64,000 nucleotides of DNA, from NCBI RefSeq assembly GCF_001950255.1, contig NZ_BDJK01000055.1, positions 114,509 through 178,508 of the forward strand. Direction: 5' to 3'. Below the pieces are notes generated by a model. That model made no database searches. It saw only the letters and a list, made by a program, of their open reading frames with translations, and was not told the origin of the DNA. Positions 32,289 to 40,773 of this stretch are shown here, one piece after another. The stretch is from Carboxydothermus pertinax. Its GTDB lineage: Bacteria; Bacillota; Z-2901; Carboxydothermales; Carboxydothermaceae. Position numbers and translations under genes: made by a program. Each line of letters begins with the position of its first letter. The first letter of the stretch is position 1.

Positions 32289-33776
32289 TTGCAGTGGAAA
32301 GTATTGAGAATTTTATTTCTAGCTTTTTGTTTAATAACTTTATCTCCAAATTTAGCAAAAGCTTATACTGCTGTTGGCGATAACAATTATCCGCCCCTAG
32401 TCTTTTTAAATCAAGAAGGGAACCCCGATGGGTATGATATTGAGGTTTTAAAACTTATTGAGGCAAAAACAAAGCTTACGTTTACTATTAATCTTAAGCT
32501 TTGGGATGAAGCCAAAATAGAGGTAATGAATGGCAAAGCCGATGTGTTAATTGGGGTCAATAAAACTCCGGAACGGGAAGTGTATTTTGATTTCTCGGAA
32601 CCTTACCTTGAAAATCACCTGGTTATCTTTGTCCTGCAAAACAACTTTTTTATCCGCGGTCCGGGAGACCTTAGAGATCGGAGAGTTGGTGTTCAGCGGG
32701 GGGATCTGGCAGAAGAATATTTAAAGGAAAATTACCCAGCAATAAATCTTTATTATTATAATAACCAGCTTGAAGCCCTTGAGGATTTAAAAAAAGGGAA
32801 AGTTGATGCCGTTGTGGGCAATTATTTTACAGGGTATTACTGGATAAATAAATATGGAATGAATAGGCAAATTAAGTCGATAGGAAAGCCGCTTCTAACT
32901 ACCAGCTATTGTTTTGCTGTACAAAAAGGAAATAAAGAGGTTTTAGCAAAGCTAAATTCAGGAATTAAAGCTATAACGCTCTCAGGAGAACTTAAAAAAC
33001 TTCAGGATGAATGGTTTGGGGAAAATTATTTTTGGCAGAGTTTTTTAAATCGTAATAATCATCTATACTACTTTAGAAATATTTTAGGTATTGCATTATT
33101 TCTTATACTTACCGCTTGGCTGATGGTTATTTATTTACGACATCAGGTACATAAAGCAACCTCTGAGCTTAGGCTTGCCAATGAAAAATTGAAAAAAGCT
33201 TATGAAGATACCATCCGGGCCTTCTTTAAGGCTTTGGAAAAAAGGGAGAGCAAGACGGCGCAACATTCTTTGGAAGTAAACCGGATTGCCATGGCTCTTG
33301 GCCAAGAAATGGGGCTTTCGGAAAAAGATATGGAAGTGTTAAACTGGGGTACACTTTTACATGATATAGGAAAGCTTGGGATTAGCGACCAAATACTTTT
33401 AAAACCTGGTCCTTTGACTTCGGAGGAATATGAAGTTATCAAGCAGCATCCCCAGCTGGGCTACGAAATATTAAAGGATATAGACTACTTAAAAGAAGCA
33501 GCCAAAGTAGCATTATATCACCAAGAAAAATATGACGGCAGTGGTTATCCATTTGGCTTAAAAGGAGAGGAGATACCGCTTTTGGCCCGGATATGCGCGG
33601 TAGCGGATGCTTTAGAAGCAATGATAGCAGACCGTCCTTACCGCCGGGGGCGGTCGGTAGATGAGGCAATAGGAGAAATTATAAGTAATGCCGGTACCCA
33701 GTTTGATCCTGTAGTGGTGGAAGCACTTTTAAATATAGACCGGGAAAACTTACTTGCGAAAAATACGACGAGGTAG
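32289..33776 (+). CDS. Periplasmic-binding sensor fused to HD-GYP c-di-GMP phosphodiesterase
   Basis: A 495-residue receptor. A signal segment (LFLAFCLITLSPNLAKA) precedes an extracytoplasmic solute-binding domain of the family 3 type (VGDNNYPPLVFLNQEGNPDGYDIEVLKLIEAKT ... FDFSEPYLENHLVIFV, residues about 25-250). A transmembrane helix (FRNILGIALFLILTAWLMVIYL), a short coiled coil and the HD-GYP domain follow: HSLEVNRIAMALG, LLHDIGKLGISD, HHQ/HQEKYDGSGYPFGLKGEEIP. The HD and GYP residues are intact, so it should break down cyclic di-GMP in answer to a small ligand, perhaps an amino acid. GAGGGA supports TTG 32289. The 3' end overlaps the facing gene by 27 bases. Confidence 0.92.
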   Translation: MQWKVLRILFLAFCLITLSPNLAKAYTAVGDNNYPPLVFLNQEGNPDGYDIEVLKLIEAKTKLTFTINLKLWDEAKIEVMNGKADVLIGVNKTPEREVYFDFSEPYLENHLVIFVLQNNFFIRGPGDLRDRRVGVQRGDLAEEYLKENYPAINLYYYNNQLEALEDLKKGKVDAVVGNYFTGYYWINKYGMNRQIKSIGKPLLTTSYCFAVQKGNKEVLAKLNSGIKAITLSGELKKLQDEWFGENYFWQSFLNRNNHLYYFRNILGIALFLILTAWLMVIYLRHQVHKATSELRLANEKLKKAYEDTIRAFFKALEKRESKTAQHSLEVNRIAMALGQEMGLSEKDMEVLNWGTLLHDIGKLGISDQILLKPGPLTSEEYEVIKQHPQLGYEILKDIDYLKEAAKVALYHQEKYDGSGYPFGLKGEEIPLLARICAVADALEAMIADRPYRRGRSVDEAIGEIISNAGTQFDPVVVEALLNIDRENLLAKNTTR

Positions 33777-34319
33777 CGGAAATAATGCCGGTACCTCTTT
33801 TTTATAGTTTTCGTATTCTTCACCGAAGATATTGATTAACTTTCTTTCCTCTAATTTAATACCTAGAAAAATATATCCGCTTAAGATAATATTTACTAAA
33901 AGCCTTGGAAGATTAAAGCTTGCACTCCAAATTAAAAGGAGAGCTGCTAAGTATAACGGGTGGCGAAGATATTTTAAAGGTCCCTTTCGTACAAAGTTTA
34001 TAGTATTTTTTGAAGTAAAGCCTAAAAATTCTTTCAGGTCATAATAGGAAAAACTCCAGAGGGTAAGAAAAACTCCGCTTACAACAAAAATTGCACTTAG
34101 CCAAAAAGGAATGGAAATAAGTTTTGGTTCGGGAAAGTTGATCTTTAAGTATAGATAGGCTATGGCAAAACTAAAAATGGAAATTAGATTATAAAAAATC
34201 CGATAAGAGTTTTCGGGAAAAAACTTGTTTTTTAAGAAATTTTCTACCGGTGGATGAATTAAGAAACTATGAAGAAAGCAAAATACTAGCCACAAAATTA
34301 TTAAGATAAGATATTTCAT
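33750..34319 (-). CDS. Isoprenylcysteine/phospholipid methyltransferase-like membrane protein
   Basis: A 189-residue protein with about five membrane helices (YLILIILWLVFCFLHSFLI, IFYNLISIFSFAIAYLYL, IPFWLSAIFVVSGVFLTLW). The C-terminal LKYLRHPLYLAALLLIWSASFN and LEERKLINIFGEEYENYKKEVPALFP match the SAM-binding RHPxY...E(E)..L...FG..Y..Y signature of ICMT/PEMT-type methyltransferases. Substrate unknown. It runs against the HD-GYP gene and is divergent from the SRAP gene. Confidence 0.85.
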   Translation of the reverse strand: MKYLILIILWLVFCFLHSFLIHPPVENFLKNKFFPENSYRIFYNLISIFSFAIAYLYLKINFPEPKLISIPFWLSAIFVVSGVFLTLWSFSYYDLKEFLGFTSKNTINFVRKGPLKYLRHPLYLAALLLIWSASFNLPRLLVNIILSGYIFLGIKLEERKLINIFGEEYENYKKEVPALFPLPRRIFRK

Positions 34320-34385
34320 TTTACTGCTCCTTTTGGTATTTTTAATTTATTATCGTATTTAATAAAAATTTGTCAAGGTGGTATT

Positions 34386-35060
34386 ATGTGCGGACGATTT
34401 TCCATGGCAGAAGATTTTACGGTTTTAGAAAAGCTTTTTGATTTAGAACCTATCGATTTTCCTCTAAAACCCCGTTATAATATCGCACCTACCCAGGACG
34501 TACCGGTAGTCCTCTGGGATAATGGTCGCCGCCTGAAATTATTCCGCTGGGGATTAATTCCGTCCTGGGCAAAAGACCCGGCAATTGGCAATAAAATGAT
34601 TAATGCCCGAGCGGAGACAATTGACCAAAAGCCAAGTTTTAAAAATCTCTTAAATAAGAAGCGGTGTCTTATCCTTGCCGATGGCTTTTATGAATGGGAA
34701 AAAAGAGGTAGAAAAAAAATACCTTACCGCATTATTTTAAAAGACAAAAGGCCTTTTGCTTTTGCCGGGCTTTATGATCTATGGCGTTCACCCGAGGGAA
34801 GGAATGTCTACTCCTGTACTATTATCACGACAATGGCAAATGCTTTAGTTGCCCGGGTCCATGAACGGATGCCGGTGATTTTAAAAGATGATATTATTTC
34901 ACTGTGGCTTGACTCTACTATTTCTGACTTCAACTTACTAAAAAGTTTCTTAGTTCCATATCCTGAGGTAGAAATGGATATGTATGAAGTTACCCCTTTG
35001 GTGAATTCCCCTCAAAACGATTCACCATTATGCTTTGAACCATTAGTAAAATTATTTTAA
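34386..35060 (+). CDS. SRAP-domain protein (YedK/HMCES family)
   Basis: A 224-residue SRAP protein. Cys2 (MCGRF) is the residue that crosslinks to abasic sites; RYNIAPTQDVPV, LILADGFYEWEKR and VHERMPVIL supply the conserved asparagine, glutamate and histidine. It shields abasic sites in single-stranded DNA by forming a thiazolidine link. AAGGTGG precedes ATG 34386. It is a single gene between a divergent methyltransferase and a membrane protein; the motifs are all intact. Confidence 0.96.
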   Translation: MCGRFSMAEDFTVLEKLFDLEPIDFPLKPRYNIAPTQDVPVVLWDNGRRLKLFRWGLIPSWAKDPAIGNKMINARAETIDQKPSFKNLLNKKRCLILADGFYEWEKRGRKKIPYRIILKDKRPFAFAGLYDLWRSPEGRNVYSCTIITTMANALVARVHERMPVILKDDIISLWLDSTISDFNLLKSFLVPYPEVEMDMYEVTPLVNSPQNDSPLCFEPLVKLF

Positions 35061-35190
35061 TTACCAACCGATGGTTATGATCATCGGTTTATTATTTTAT
35101 AAATTTGTAGATTTTTGTTAACAAAATTGTAATAAATCTTTTGTAAGATTTACATGGTACTACATAATGTAATAGAAGGAGGTGTGAGCG

Positions 35191-35673
35191 ATGAGTATGA
35201 CTCATTACATGGAACTTTTAGCTACTAATCAGCCGTGGAATTTAATTGTTTTTATGGCCATACCAGTTATTTTGGCGGAAACGGTGGCAATTACTGAACT
35301 TTTTATTTTATTTAATAGGGATGTTAGCAGTGGGCTTCGAAAATTAAACAAATTTGCGGGAATTATCGGCGGTTTTTATTTTTTGGGAGTATTTATTTAT
35401 TTATTTTTTAAAGCAGTAATTCCTTTAACCACTGGTGGTGGCTGGCGGGGCATAGTAGATATTATAGCGGTTGGATTTTACCTTTCAGGAGTAATACCAT
35501 TGATGGGAATGGCCTTACTAGAAATTGGAGTAATTTATAAGAATAAAACCCCGGAACAAAAAATGTTCATACATGCCGTATTTGTTGCCGTATTTTTAGC
35601 AGTAGCCCATATTGCTATGATTTTTGGAATGTTAAATCCTAACTTATTAATGATAAGCGGAGGAAAAATGTAA
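35191..35673 (+). CDS. Four-helix membrane protein of unknown function
   Basis: A 160-residue integral membrane protein with four or five helices (WNLIVFMAIPVILAETVAITELFILF, FAGIIGGFYFLGVFIYLFFKAVIPL, IVDIIAVGFYLSGVIPLMGMALLEIGVIY, IHAVFVAVFLAVAHIAMIFGML). Histidines near HYMELL, FIHAVF and VAHIAMIF and the glutamate in ILAETVAITE are in or near helices and could bind a cofactor. I recall it as a DUF6803-like permease family but am not certain. A very strong GAAGGAGGTG site precedes ATG 35191. It has its own terminator. Confidence 0.8.
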   Translation: MSMTHYMELLATNQPWNLIVFMAIPVILAETVAITELFILFNRDVSSGLRKLNKFAGIIGGFYFLGVFIYLFFKAVIPLTTGGGWRGIVDIIAVGFYLSGVIPLMGMALLEIGVIYKNKTPEQKMFIHAVFVAVFLAVAHIAMIFGMLNPNLLMISGGKM

Positions 35674-35691
35674 GGGTAGGAAAAAACAAAG

Positions 35692-35722
35692 ACCCCGTAA
35701 ACCTTAGGTTTACGGGGTTTAC
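35692..35722. terminator. Intrinsic terminator, shared by convergent genes
   Basis: ACCCCGTAAACC 35692-35703 pairs with GGTTTACGGGGT 35707-35718, with A/T runs on both sides. It serves the membrane protein from the left and tRNA-Leu(GAG) from the right. Confidence 0.9.
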
Positions 35723-35730
35723 TTTTCATC

Positions 35731-35813
35731 TGGTGTCGGAGGTGGGACTTGAACCCACACGGTTTCCCACACGCCCCTCAAACGTGCGCGTCTGCCGATT
35801 CCGCCACTCCGAC
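35731..35813 (-). tRNA. tRNA-Leu (anticodon GAG)
   Basis: The minus strand folds as an 83-base class II tRNA beginning GTCGGAGTGGCGGAATCGG, with anticodon loop TTGAGGG (anticodon GAG), a variable arm, T arm GTGGGTTCAAGTCCCAC and encoded CCA. Confidence 0.97.
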
Positions 35814-35829
35814 GTAACTCGCAAGTTTT

Positions 35830-35858
35830 ATTATATATATCCCGGGGAATTGTGTCAA
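35830..35858 (-). promoter_or_regulatory. Promoter of tRNA-Leu(GAG)
   Basis: On the minus strand a consensus TTGACA (35858-35853) and TATAAT (35835-35830) are exactly 17 bases apart. Confidence 0.9.
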
Positions 35859-35986
35859 GAATATATTTACCGGAAATAATTACAATATAGAAGATGGTTA
35901 GGAAATTAAGATTTAATTTGTCGTAAAATGTGTTATTATTATAAGAGATTTACTAAGAGATTTACAATGATGGGGTGGTGATCCCT

Positions 35987-38278
35987 TTGTCAAAGCGGTT
36001 ATACCAGAAAATATCCTTTTTTGTTTTAATTATTTTTATCCTGTCGGTACTTTCTGGCTGTGCAAGTTTTACTCTAACTGCAAAGGATTTTAATAAGCTT
36101 TATAATTTACGCCAAAGTTCACTAGTGTATGATCAAAAGGGCCGTCTCTTAACGCAAATTTCTGGAAGCGAGCGAAGGACCTATATAAAAATTGACGACC
36201 TTCCAGCTTATGTTCCCCAAGCTTTTGTCGCTATTGAAGATGCGCGGTTTTATCAACATTTTGGGATAGATATTTTTGGTATTTTTCGAGCTTTAATTGT
36301 AAATTTGCTTAAGAAAGATTTAGCTCAAGGTGCTAGTACCATAACCCAACAGCTGGTCCGCAACGTGTATTTAACTCAGGAAAAGAGCTTTACCCGGAAA
36401 ATCCGGGAGGCTTTGTTGGCAATCCAACTGGAAAGGGTGTATACCAAAAAAGAAATCTTAGAAATGTACTTAAATGTTATTTACTTTGGTAATGGTAACT
36501 ACGGGATTGAAGAGGCGGCCCGAAATTATTTTGGAAAATCTGCTACTAAGCTTACTTTAGGCGAAGCGGCGCTGCTTGCCGGGATACCAAGAAGGCCGAA
36601 TTTTTATGCTCCAACCATTAATTTTGATGCGGCAAATTCCCGAAAGAACCTGGTGCTGGATAAAATGGTGGAGCAGGGATATATTACTAAAGCCCAGGCG
36701 CAGGCGGCCAAGGAAGAGGTAATAAAACTTAATCCCCAGGCTGAAAGTCAAGGAAAAAATTATGCTGCTGTAATTGATAAAATATTGGCAGAAAGTGAAG
36801 AGGATTTTGGGCTTACCCGGGAAGAGTTAAATACCGGTGGGTATAAGATTTATACTACTGTTGATCGCGATATGCAGCTGTATGCAGAAAAGGTTTTTGC
36901 TAACCGTCAAAACTTTCCCCCAGGGGTAGATGAGGTTCCGGTTCAGGGGGCAGCGGCAGCGGTAGATCCGCAAACGGGCGGAATAATCTTTTTGATAGGC
37001 GGCAGGAATTACGGACGTTTTGGCGGCTTTAACCGAAGCTTTATGATGTACCGCCAACCCGGGTCTGCGATAAAGCCTATAGTGGATTATGCTCCTGCCT
37101 TTGAAAAAGGCTATTTGCCATCCGATTTTATTGTTGATGAGCCAGTTACTTTTGGCGATTATCAGCCGAAAAATTATGACGGTACTTACCATGGCAGAGT
37201 TACCCTCAGAAAGGCTTTAATGGAGTCGCTCAACGTACCGGCGGTGAAGCTTTTAAATGAAATTGGTATCAACACAGGTTTTAATTATGCCCGGAAATTT
37301 GGTTTTGAGTTAACCGCCAAAGACCGCAATCTTTCCTTAGCTTTGGGTGGCTTAGAAAAGGGTGTATCACCTTTGCAGATGGCTGCTGCTTATAGTGTTT
37401 TTGCTAATGGTGGGAGTTACATGACCCCTCATATTATTACTAAAATAATTGGGAAAGATGGTCGAGAAATTCCCAGAAAAAGCACCCTAACAGAAAATAA
37501 AGTTATTTCTGCTAAAACAGCGTATTTAATTACAGATGTGTTAATTGACACTGTTAAACAAGGGACGGCAAGAAAAGCTAATTTTGGGGGTATTTTAGCG
37601 GCAAAGACCGGGACTACTGAGGTTCCTTTTAAAACTCCTGGGCAAAAAGGAACAAAAGATGCGTGGATTGTAGGGTATACACCGGATATTGCTGTGGCGA
37701 TTTGGATGGGGTATGATCAAACGGACCAAAAACACTATTTGCGCGGAATAACCGGAGGTTCTTATCCGGCAGTAATTTTGCGAAAAATCGCGTCGTATTT
37801 CGTAAAACTTCACGGGCAGAAATCTTTTCCAATGCCCGCAGAGTTGGTGCGAGTCAGTATTGATGCAAGAACCGGTTTACTGGCGGGGCCGCTCACTCCT
37901 CCGGGACAAGTGGTGGAAGAGTTATTTCCAAAAGGAAAAGAGCCCAAAAGCCTATCGCCCGAAGAACCTCTAGTACCTGAAACAAAAAAGGACAGTTTAA
38001 GTGCAGTATATGTGGACGGGAAAGGAGTAGTTTTATCCTGGCCGGCAAAGCCTGGTTATACTTACCAAATTTATCGGACAGCTGAAGATGGTTCAACACT
38101 TTTGCTGGGTGAAGTAACTGAGGGGAGTTTTGTTGATAGTAGTGTAACCGCTGGAAGTCATTATCAATATTACCTTTTACCGGTTATAAAGCAACCGGAT
38201 GGTAGTTTACAAATGGAGCAACCCACACCTCCGGTCGGGGTGGATATACCTGCTGCGGTAGTAAATAAAGTGTATTGA
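35987..38278 (+). CDS. Class A penicillin-binding protein (PBP1A-like)
   Basis: A 763-residue bifunctional cell-wall enzyme. A membrane anchor (FFVLIIFILSVLSGCASF) precedes the GT51 glycosyltransferase (AIEDARFYQHFGID with catalytic E84; ASTITQQLVRNVYL; RKIREALLAIQLE). The transpeptidase has SAIK (S360, K363), SLN (414-416) and KTG (540-542). A C-terminal fibronectin III-like domain (YVDGKGVVLSWPAKPGYTYQIYRT...) is present. It polymerises and crosslinks peptidoglycan outside the membrane. GGGGTGG best suits TTG 35987; GTG 35975 and 35978 are in frame upstream. Confidence 0.96.
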   Translation: MSKRLYQKISFFVLIIFILSVLSGCASFTLTAKDFNKLYNLRQSSLVYDQKGRLLTQISGSERRTYIKIDDLPAYVPQAFVAIEDARFYQHFGIDIFGIFRALIVNLLKKDLAQGASTITQQLVRNVYLTQEKSFTRKIREALLAIQLERVYTKKEILEMYLNVIYFGNGNYGIEEAARNYFGKSATKLTLGEAALLAGIPRRPNFYAPTINFDAANSRKNLVLDKMVEQGYITKAQAQAAKEEVIKLNPQAESQGKNYAAVIDKILAESEEDFGLTREELNTGGYKIYTTVDRDMQLYAEKVFANRQNFPPGVDEVPVQGAAAAVDPQTGGIIFLIGGRNYGRFGGFNRSFMMYRQPGSAIKPIVDYAPAFEKGYLPSDFIVDEPVTFGDYQPKNYDGTYHGRVTLRKALMESLNVPAVKLLNEIGINTGFNYARKFGFELTAKDRNLSLALGGLEKGVSPLQMAAAYSVFANGGSYMTPHIITKIIGKDGREIPRKSTLTENKVISAKTAYLITDVLIDTVKQGTARKANFGGILAAKTGTTEVPFKTPGQKGTKDAWIVGYTPDIAVAIWMGYDQTDQKHYLRGITGGSYPAVILRKIASYFVKLHGQKSFPMPAELVRVSIDARTGLLAGPLTPPGQVVEELFPKGKEPKSLSPEEPLVPETKKDSLSAVYVDGKGVVLSWPAKPGYTYQIYRTAEDGSTLLLGEVTEGSFVDSSVTAGSHYQYYLLPVIKQPDGSLQMEQPTPPVGVDIPAAVVNKVY

Positions 38279-38372
38279 TATATTTTACTTCTTTTTTTAA
38301 AGTAAATCGTTGCAATATTTAAAATAATTAGATAACATATTAAAAGATAAAATATTTTTGGGGGGATGAGGA

Positions 38373-39548
38373 GTGCGGGATGTTGTTATAGTTCGGGCAA
38401 AAAGGACGCCAATTGGGAGTTTTGGGGGGCAATTTAAAAATGTTTCTGCTGGGAATTTAGCGGCAGCGGTAATTAAAGCTCTCCTTCAGGAGTTACCCTT
38501 TCCTTTGGAAAAAATTGATGAAGTTATCCTCGGGAATTGTCTTATGAACACCGATGAACCAAATTTGGGGCGGACTGCTGCTTTGATGGCTGGACTTCCT
38601 CATACTACCACTGGTTTTACGGTACAAAGGCAATGCAGTTCTGGAATGCAAGCGATAGTTTCGGCGTACCAGGAACTGGCTTTAGGGGATAATGATATTA
38701 TCATTGCCGGTGGAGTGGAAAGTATGAGTACTGCTCCTTTTGTTCTCAAAACCGCCCGCTGGGGCCAAAGGCTTACTCATGGGGAGATGACTGATGCCCT
38801 TTGGGAGCTCTTGACTGACCCGCAACATAAAATTTTAATGGGAGTAACAGCGGAAAATCTTGCCCGTAAATATAATATTTCCAGGGAGGAACAAGATGAA
38901 GTTGCATATCGAAGCCATAAACTTGCTGTGGAAGCAATGGATAATGGCTGGTTTTCCGACGAAATTGTTCCAGTAGAAGTAGCAAAAAGTAAAAAGGAAA
39001 AAGTCAGTATAACTACCGATGAACATCCCCGCCGGGATGTAACTTTAGAAAGGTTAGCAGCTCTTCCGCCAGCTTTTGTGCAAGATGGGACAGTTACTGC
39101 GGGGAACTCCTCGGGTTTGAACGATGGAGCTGCGGCCGTATTAATGATGCGCGAGGAGACAGCAAGACAGTATGGCTTAGAACCCCTTGGTTATATTCGG
39201 GCTTATGCCTGGGCGGGCGTTGAACCGGAGTTAATGGGTTATGGTCCAGTGCCGGCGGTACAAAAACTTTTAAAGAAGACCGGGCTTAGTTTATCTGATA
39301 TTGATTTAATTGAACTAAATGAGGCGTTTGCGGCCCAATACTTGGCCTGTGAAAAACTTTTAGAGTTGGATAGAAGTAAAGTGAATGTAAAAGGTAGTGG
39401 GATTGCTCTTGGGCATCCGGTGGGAGCTACTGGGGCTAGGATTATTGTAACTTTGCTTTACGAGTTAAAGCGGCGAAATCTAAAGCGGGGAGTTGCCACC
39501 CTGTGCGTTGGGGGTGGTATGGGGATGGCGGTGTTAGTGGAACGTTAA
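38373..39548 (+). CDS. Acetyl-CoA acetyltransferase (thiolase)
   Basis: A 391-residue thiolase. VQRQCSSGMQA holds the acylated cysteine near residue 89, ELNEAFAAQ the loop with His partner, GSGIALGHPVGATGAR the catalytic histidine, and CVGGGMGMA the second cysteine. It joins two acetyl-CoA or cleaves 3-ketoacyl-CoA. GGGGGATGAGGA serves GTG 38373. It stands alone, apart from the fad operon thiolase at 61650, which it resembles in outline, so the direction in vivo is not clear. Confidence 0.95.
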   Translation: MRDVVIVRAKRTPIGSFGGQFKNVSAGNLAAAVIKALLQELPFPLEKIDEVILGNCLMNTDEPNLGRTAALMAGLPHTTTGFTVQRQCSSGMQAIVSAYQELALGDNDIIIAGGVESMSTAPFVLKTARWGQRLTHGEMTDALWELLTDPQHKILMGVTAENLARKYNISREEQDEVAYRSHKLAVEAMDNGWFSDEIVPVEVAKSKKEKVSITTDEHPRRDVTLERLAALPPAFVQDGTVTAGNSSGLNDGAAAVLMMREETARQYGLEPLGYIRAYAWAGVEPELMGYGPVPAVQKLLKKTGLSLSDIDLIELNEAFAAQYLACEKLLELDRSKVNVKGSGIALGHPVGATGARIIVTLLYELKRRNLKRGVATLCVGGGMGMAVLVER

Positions 39549-39620
39549 TGTGAAAAAATATTTTTTTATTTAAAGAAGGAATAAAGAATTAAATGTAGAA
39601 TAATTAATAAGCAGAAAAAC

Positions 39621-39743
39621 GAACCCAGAAGGGTTCAACCTTGTGCTGATATTGCCTGTAAAAAGGGACAGTTTCATAAAAGGAGAAAAAAGCCATGAAG
39701 GCCGGGAGCAGGAAGCTCGGTTTTTGTGGCTTTTTATATTTTT
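39621..39743 (+). promoter_or_regulatory. Attenuator-type RNA leader of the cbi operon (candidate metal or B12 riboswitch)
   Basis: GAACCC 39621-39626 pairs with GGGTTC 39631-39636. A terminator follows: GCCATGAA 39692-39699 pairs with TTTTGTGGC (39722-39730) around an inner GAGC/GCTC stem, then TTTTTATATTTTT. GTTTCAT 39671-39677 can instead pair with ATGAA(GG) 39695-39701, which breaks the terminator. Motifs GGGACAG (39665-39671) and GGAGCAGG (39705-39712) recall the repeated G-rich motifs of NiCo riboswitches, but I cannot confirm the class; the cobalamin box is not visible. Confidence 0.55.
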
Positions 39744-39758
39744 AAGGAGGGGGATTTT

Positions 39759-40415
39759 ATGCATATTGCTGACGGAATACTAAATACTGAAGTGTTAGTG
39801 ACAACAGCAGGTGTTTCCCTGGGAATGGTGGGGCTATCGCTGAAAAAAAGTAAAGGGCAGCTGGGAGAACGGCAAATCCCCATGCTGGGGGTGGTATCAT
39901 CATTTATCTTTGCCGCCCAAATGCTAAACTTTCCAATTATCGGTGGTACCTCAGGACATTTGCTGGGTGGTATGCTTGCATCAGCTTTGCTAGGCCCGTG
40001 GAATGCCGTTTTGGCGCTTACTACTGTATTATTTGTACAGGCCGTATTTTTCTCCGATGGTGGAATTACAGCATTGGGAGCTAACGTCTTTAACATGGCG
40101 GTAATAGGGGTGTTTACAGGATATTTAGTTTACCAGTTAACGCAAAAAATATTTCCTGGAAAAACTGGGAAAACCATAGGGTTAATTGCTGGAAGCTGGC
40201 TTTCGGTGGTAGCAGGAGCTTTTGCAGCATCCGTAGAAATAGCGTTATCTGGTCTATTGTCCTTTAAAGTTGCAGCTAGCGCTTTACTTTTCTGGCATGC
40301 TTTTATTGGTTTAGGAGAAGCCTTTATTACATTAATTGCGGTAACGTACCTGGAAAAAGTTTTTGGTGCAGGATTTTTTCAGGGGGTAAAGGAGGCGGTG
40401 GTAAGTGAAAAATAA
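39759..40415 (+). CDS. cbiM: Cobalt/nickel ECF transporter, substrate-specific subunit CbiM
   Basis: A 218-residue membrane protein with the M-H-I-A-D-G-I-L N-terminus, in which the amino group and His2 bind Co2+ or Ni2+, and the later GTSGHLLGGMLASALLGPW motif with a third ligand. Six to seven helices. AAGGAGGGGG selects ATG 39759; the longer frame from 39726 lies inside the terminator hairpin. It opens the cbiMNQO operon and overlaps cbiN by 11 bases. Whether it carries cobalt or nickel cannot be decided; nickel is plausible in an organism with many nickel enzymes. Confidence 0.94.
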   Translation: MHIADGILNTEVLVTTAGVSLGMVGLSLKKSKGQLGERQIPMLGVVSSFIFAAQMLNFPIIGGTSGHLLGGMLASALLGPWNAVLALTTVLFVQAVFFSDGGITALGANVFNMAVIGVFTGYLVYQLTQKIFPGKTGKTIGLIAGSWLSVVAGAFAASVEIALSGLLSFKVAASALLFWHAFIGLGEAFITLIAVTYLEKVFGAGFFQGVKEAVVSEK

Positions 40416-40680
40416 GATACTAATTGGTTTGGTAACTGCTCTATTACTGGCATTTCTTTTGTCACCCTTTGCCTCGGCTAATCCTGATGGTTTAGATAGA
40501 GTTTTAAAGGATTTTGGGTTAGAAGAAAGAAGTAAGACGATTTTAGTTTCGCCAGCTGCCAATTATGTTTTTCCTGGCATTAAAAATGAAAAGTTAGCCA
40601 CTGGAATAGCAGGGGTTTTTGGTACTTTGCTGACTTTTGGTTTTGCCTGGTTTATAGGGAAAAAGCTCGGCAATAAATAA
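40405..40680 (+). CDS. cbiN: Cobalt/nickel ECF transporter subunit CbiN (PDGLE)
   Basis: A 91-residue protein with two membrane helices (ILIGLVTALLLAFLLSPFA, GIAGVFGTLLTFGFAWFIG) and an outside loop starting NPDGLDRVLKDFG, the PDGLE signature. It assists metal loading into CbiM. GGAGGCGG serves GTG 40405 within the end of cbiM. Confidence 0.92.
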   Translation: MKNKILIGLVTALLLAFLLSPFASANPDGLDRVLKDFGLEERSKTILVSPAANYVFPGIKNEKLATGIAGVFGTLLTFGFAWFIGKKLGNK

Positions 40681-40706
40681 ACCTTGGCATTTTTAGATAG
40701 ATTTTT

Positions 40707-40745
40707 AGCCAATAAGCAAGAATGTTTATTGGCTATTTTTCTTTT
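40707..40745 (+). terminator. Terminator-like hairpin inside the cbi operon
   Basis: AGCCAATAA 40707-40715 pairs with TTATTGGCT 40726-40734, followed by ATTTTTCTTTTCTTT. It lies between cbiN and cbiQ and could lower expression of cbiQO relative to cbiMN. Confidence 0.55.
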
Positions 40746-40773
40746 CTTTGCCATAATAGAAGAGGGGTGCAAA

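Noticed and set aside
39549-39743. Cobalamin riboswitch before cbiM
   Set aside because: The B12 box and the conserved core sequence are not visible, and the leader is short for that class.
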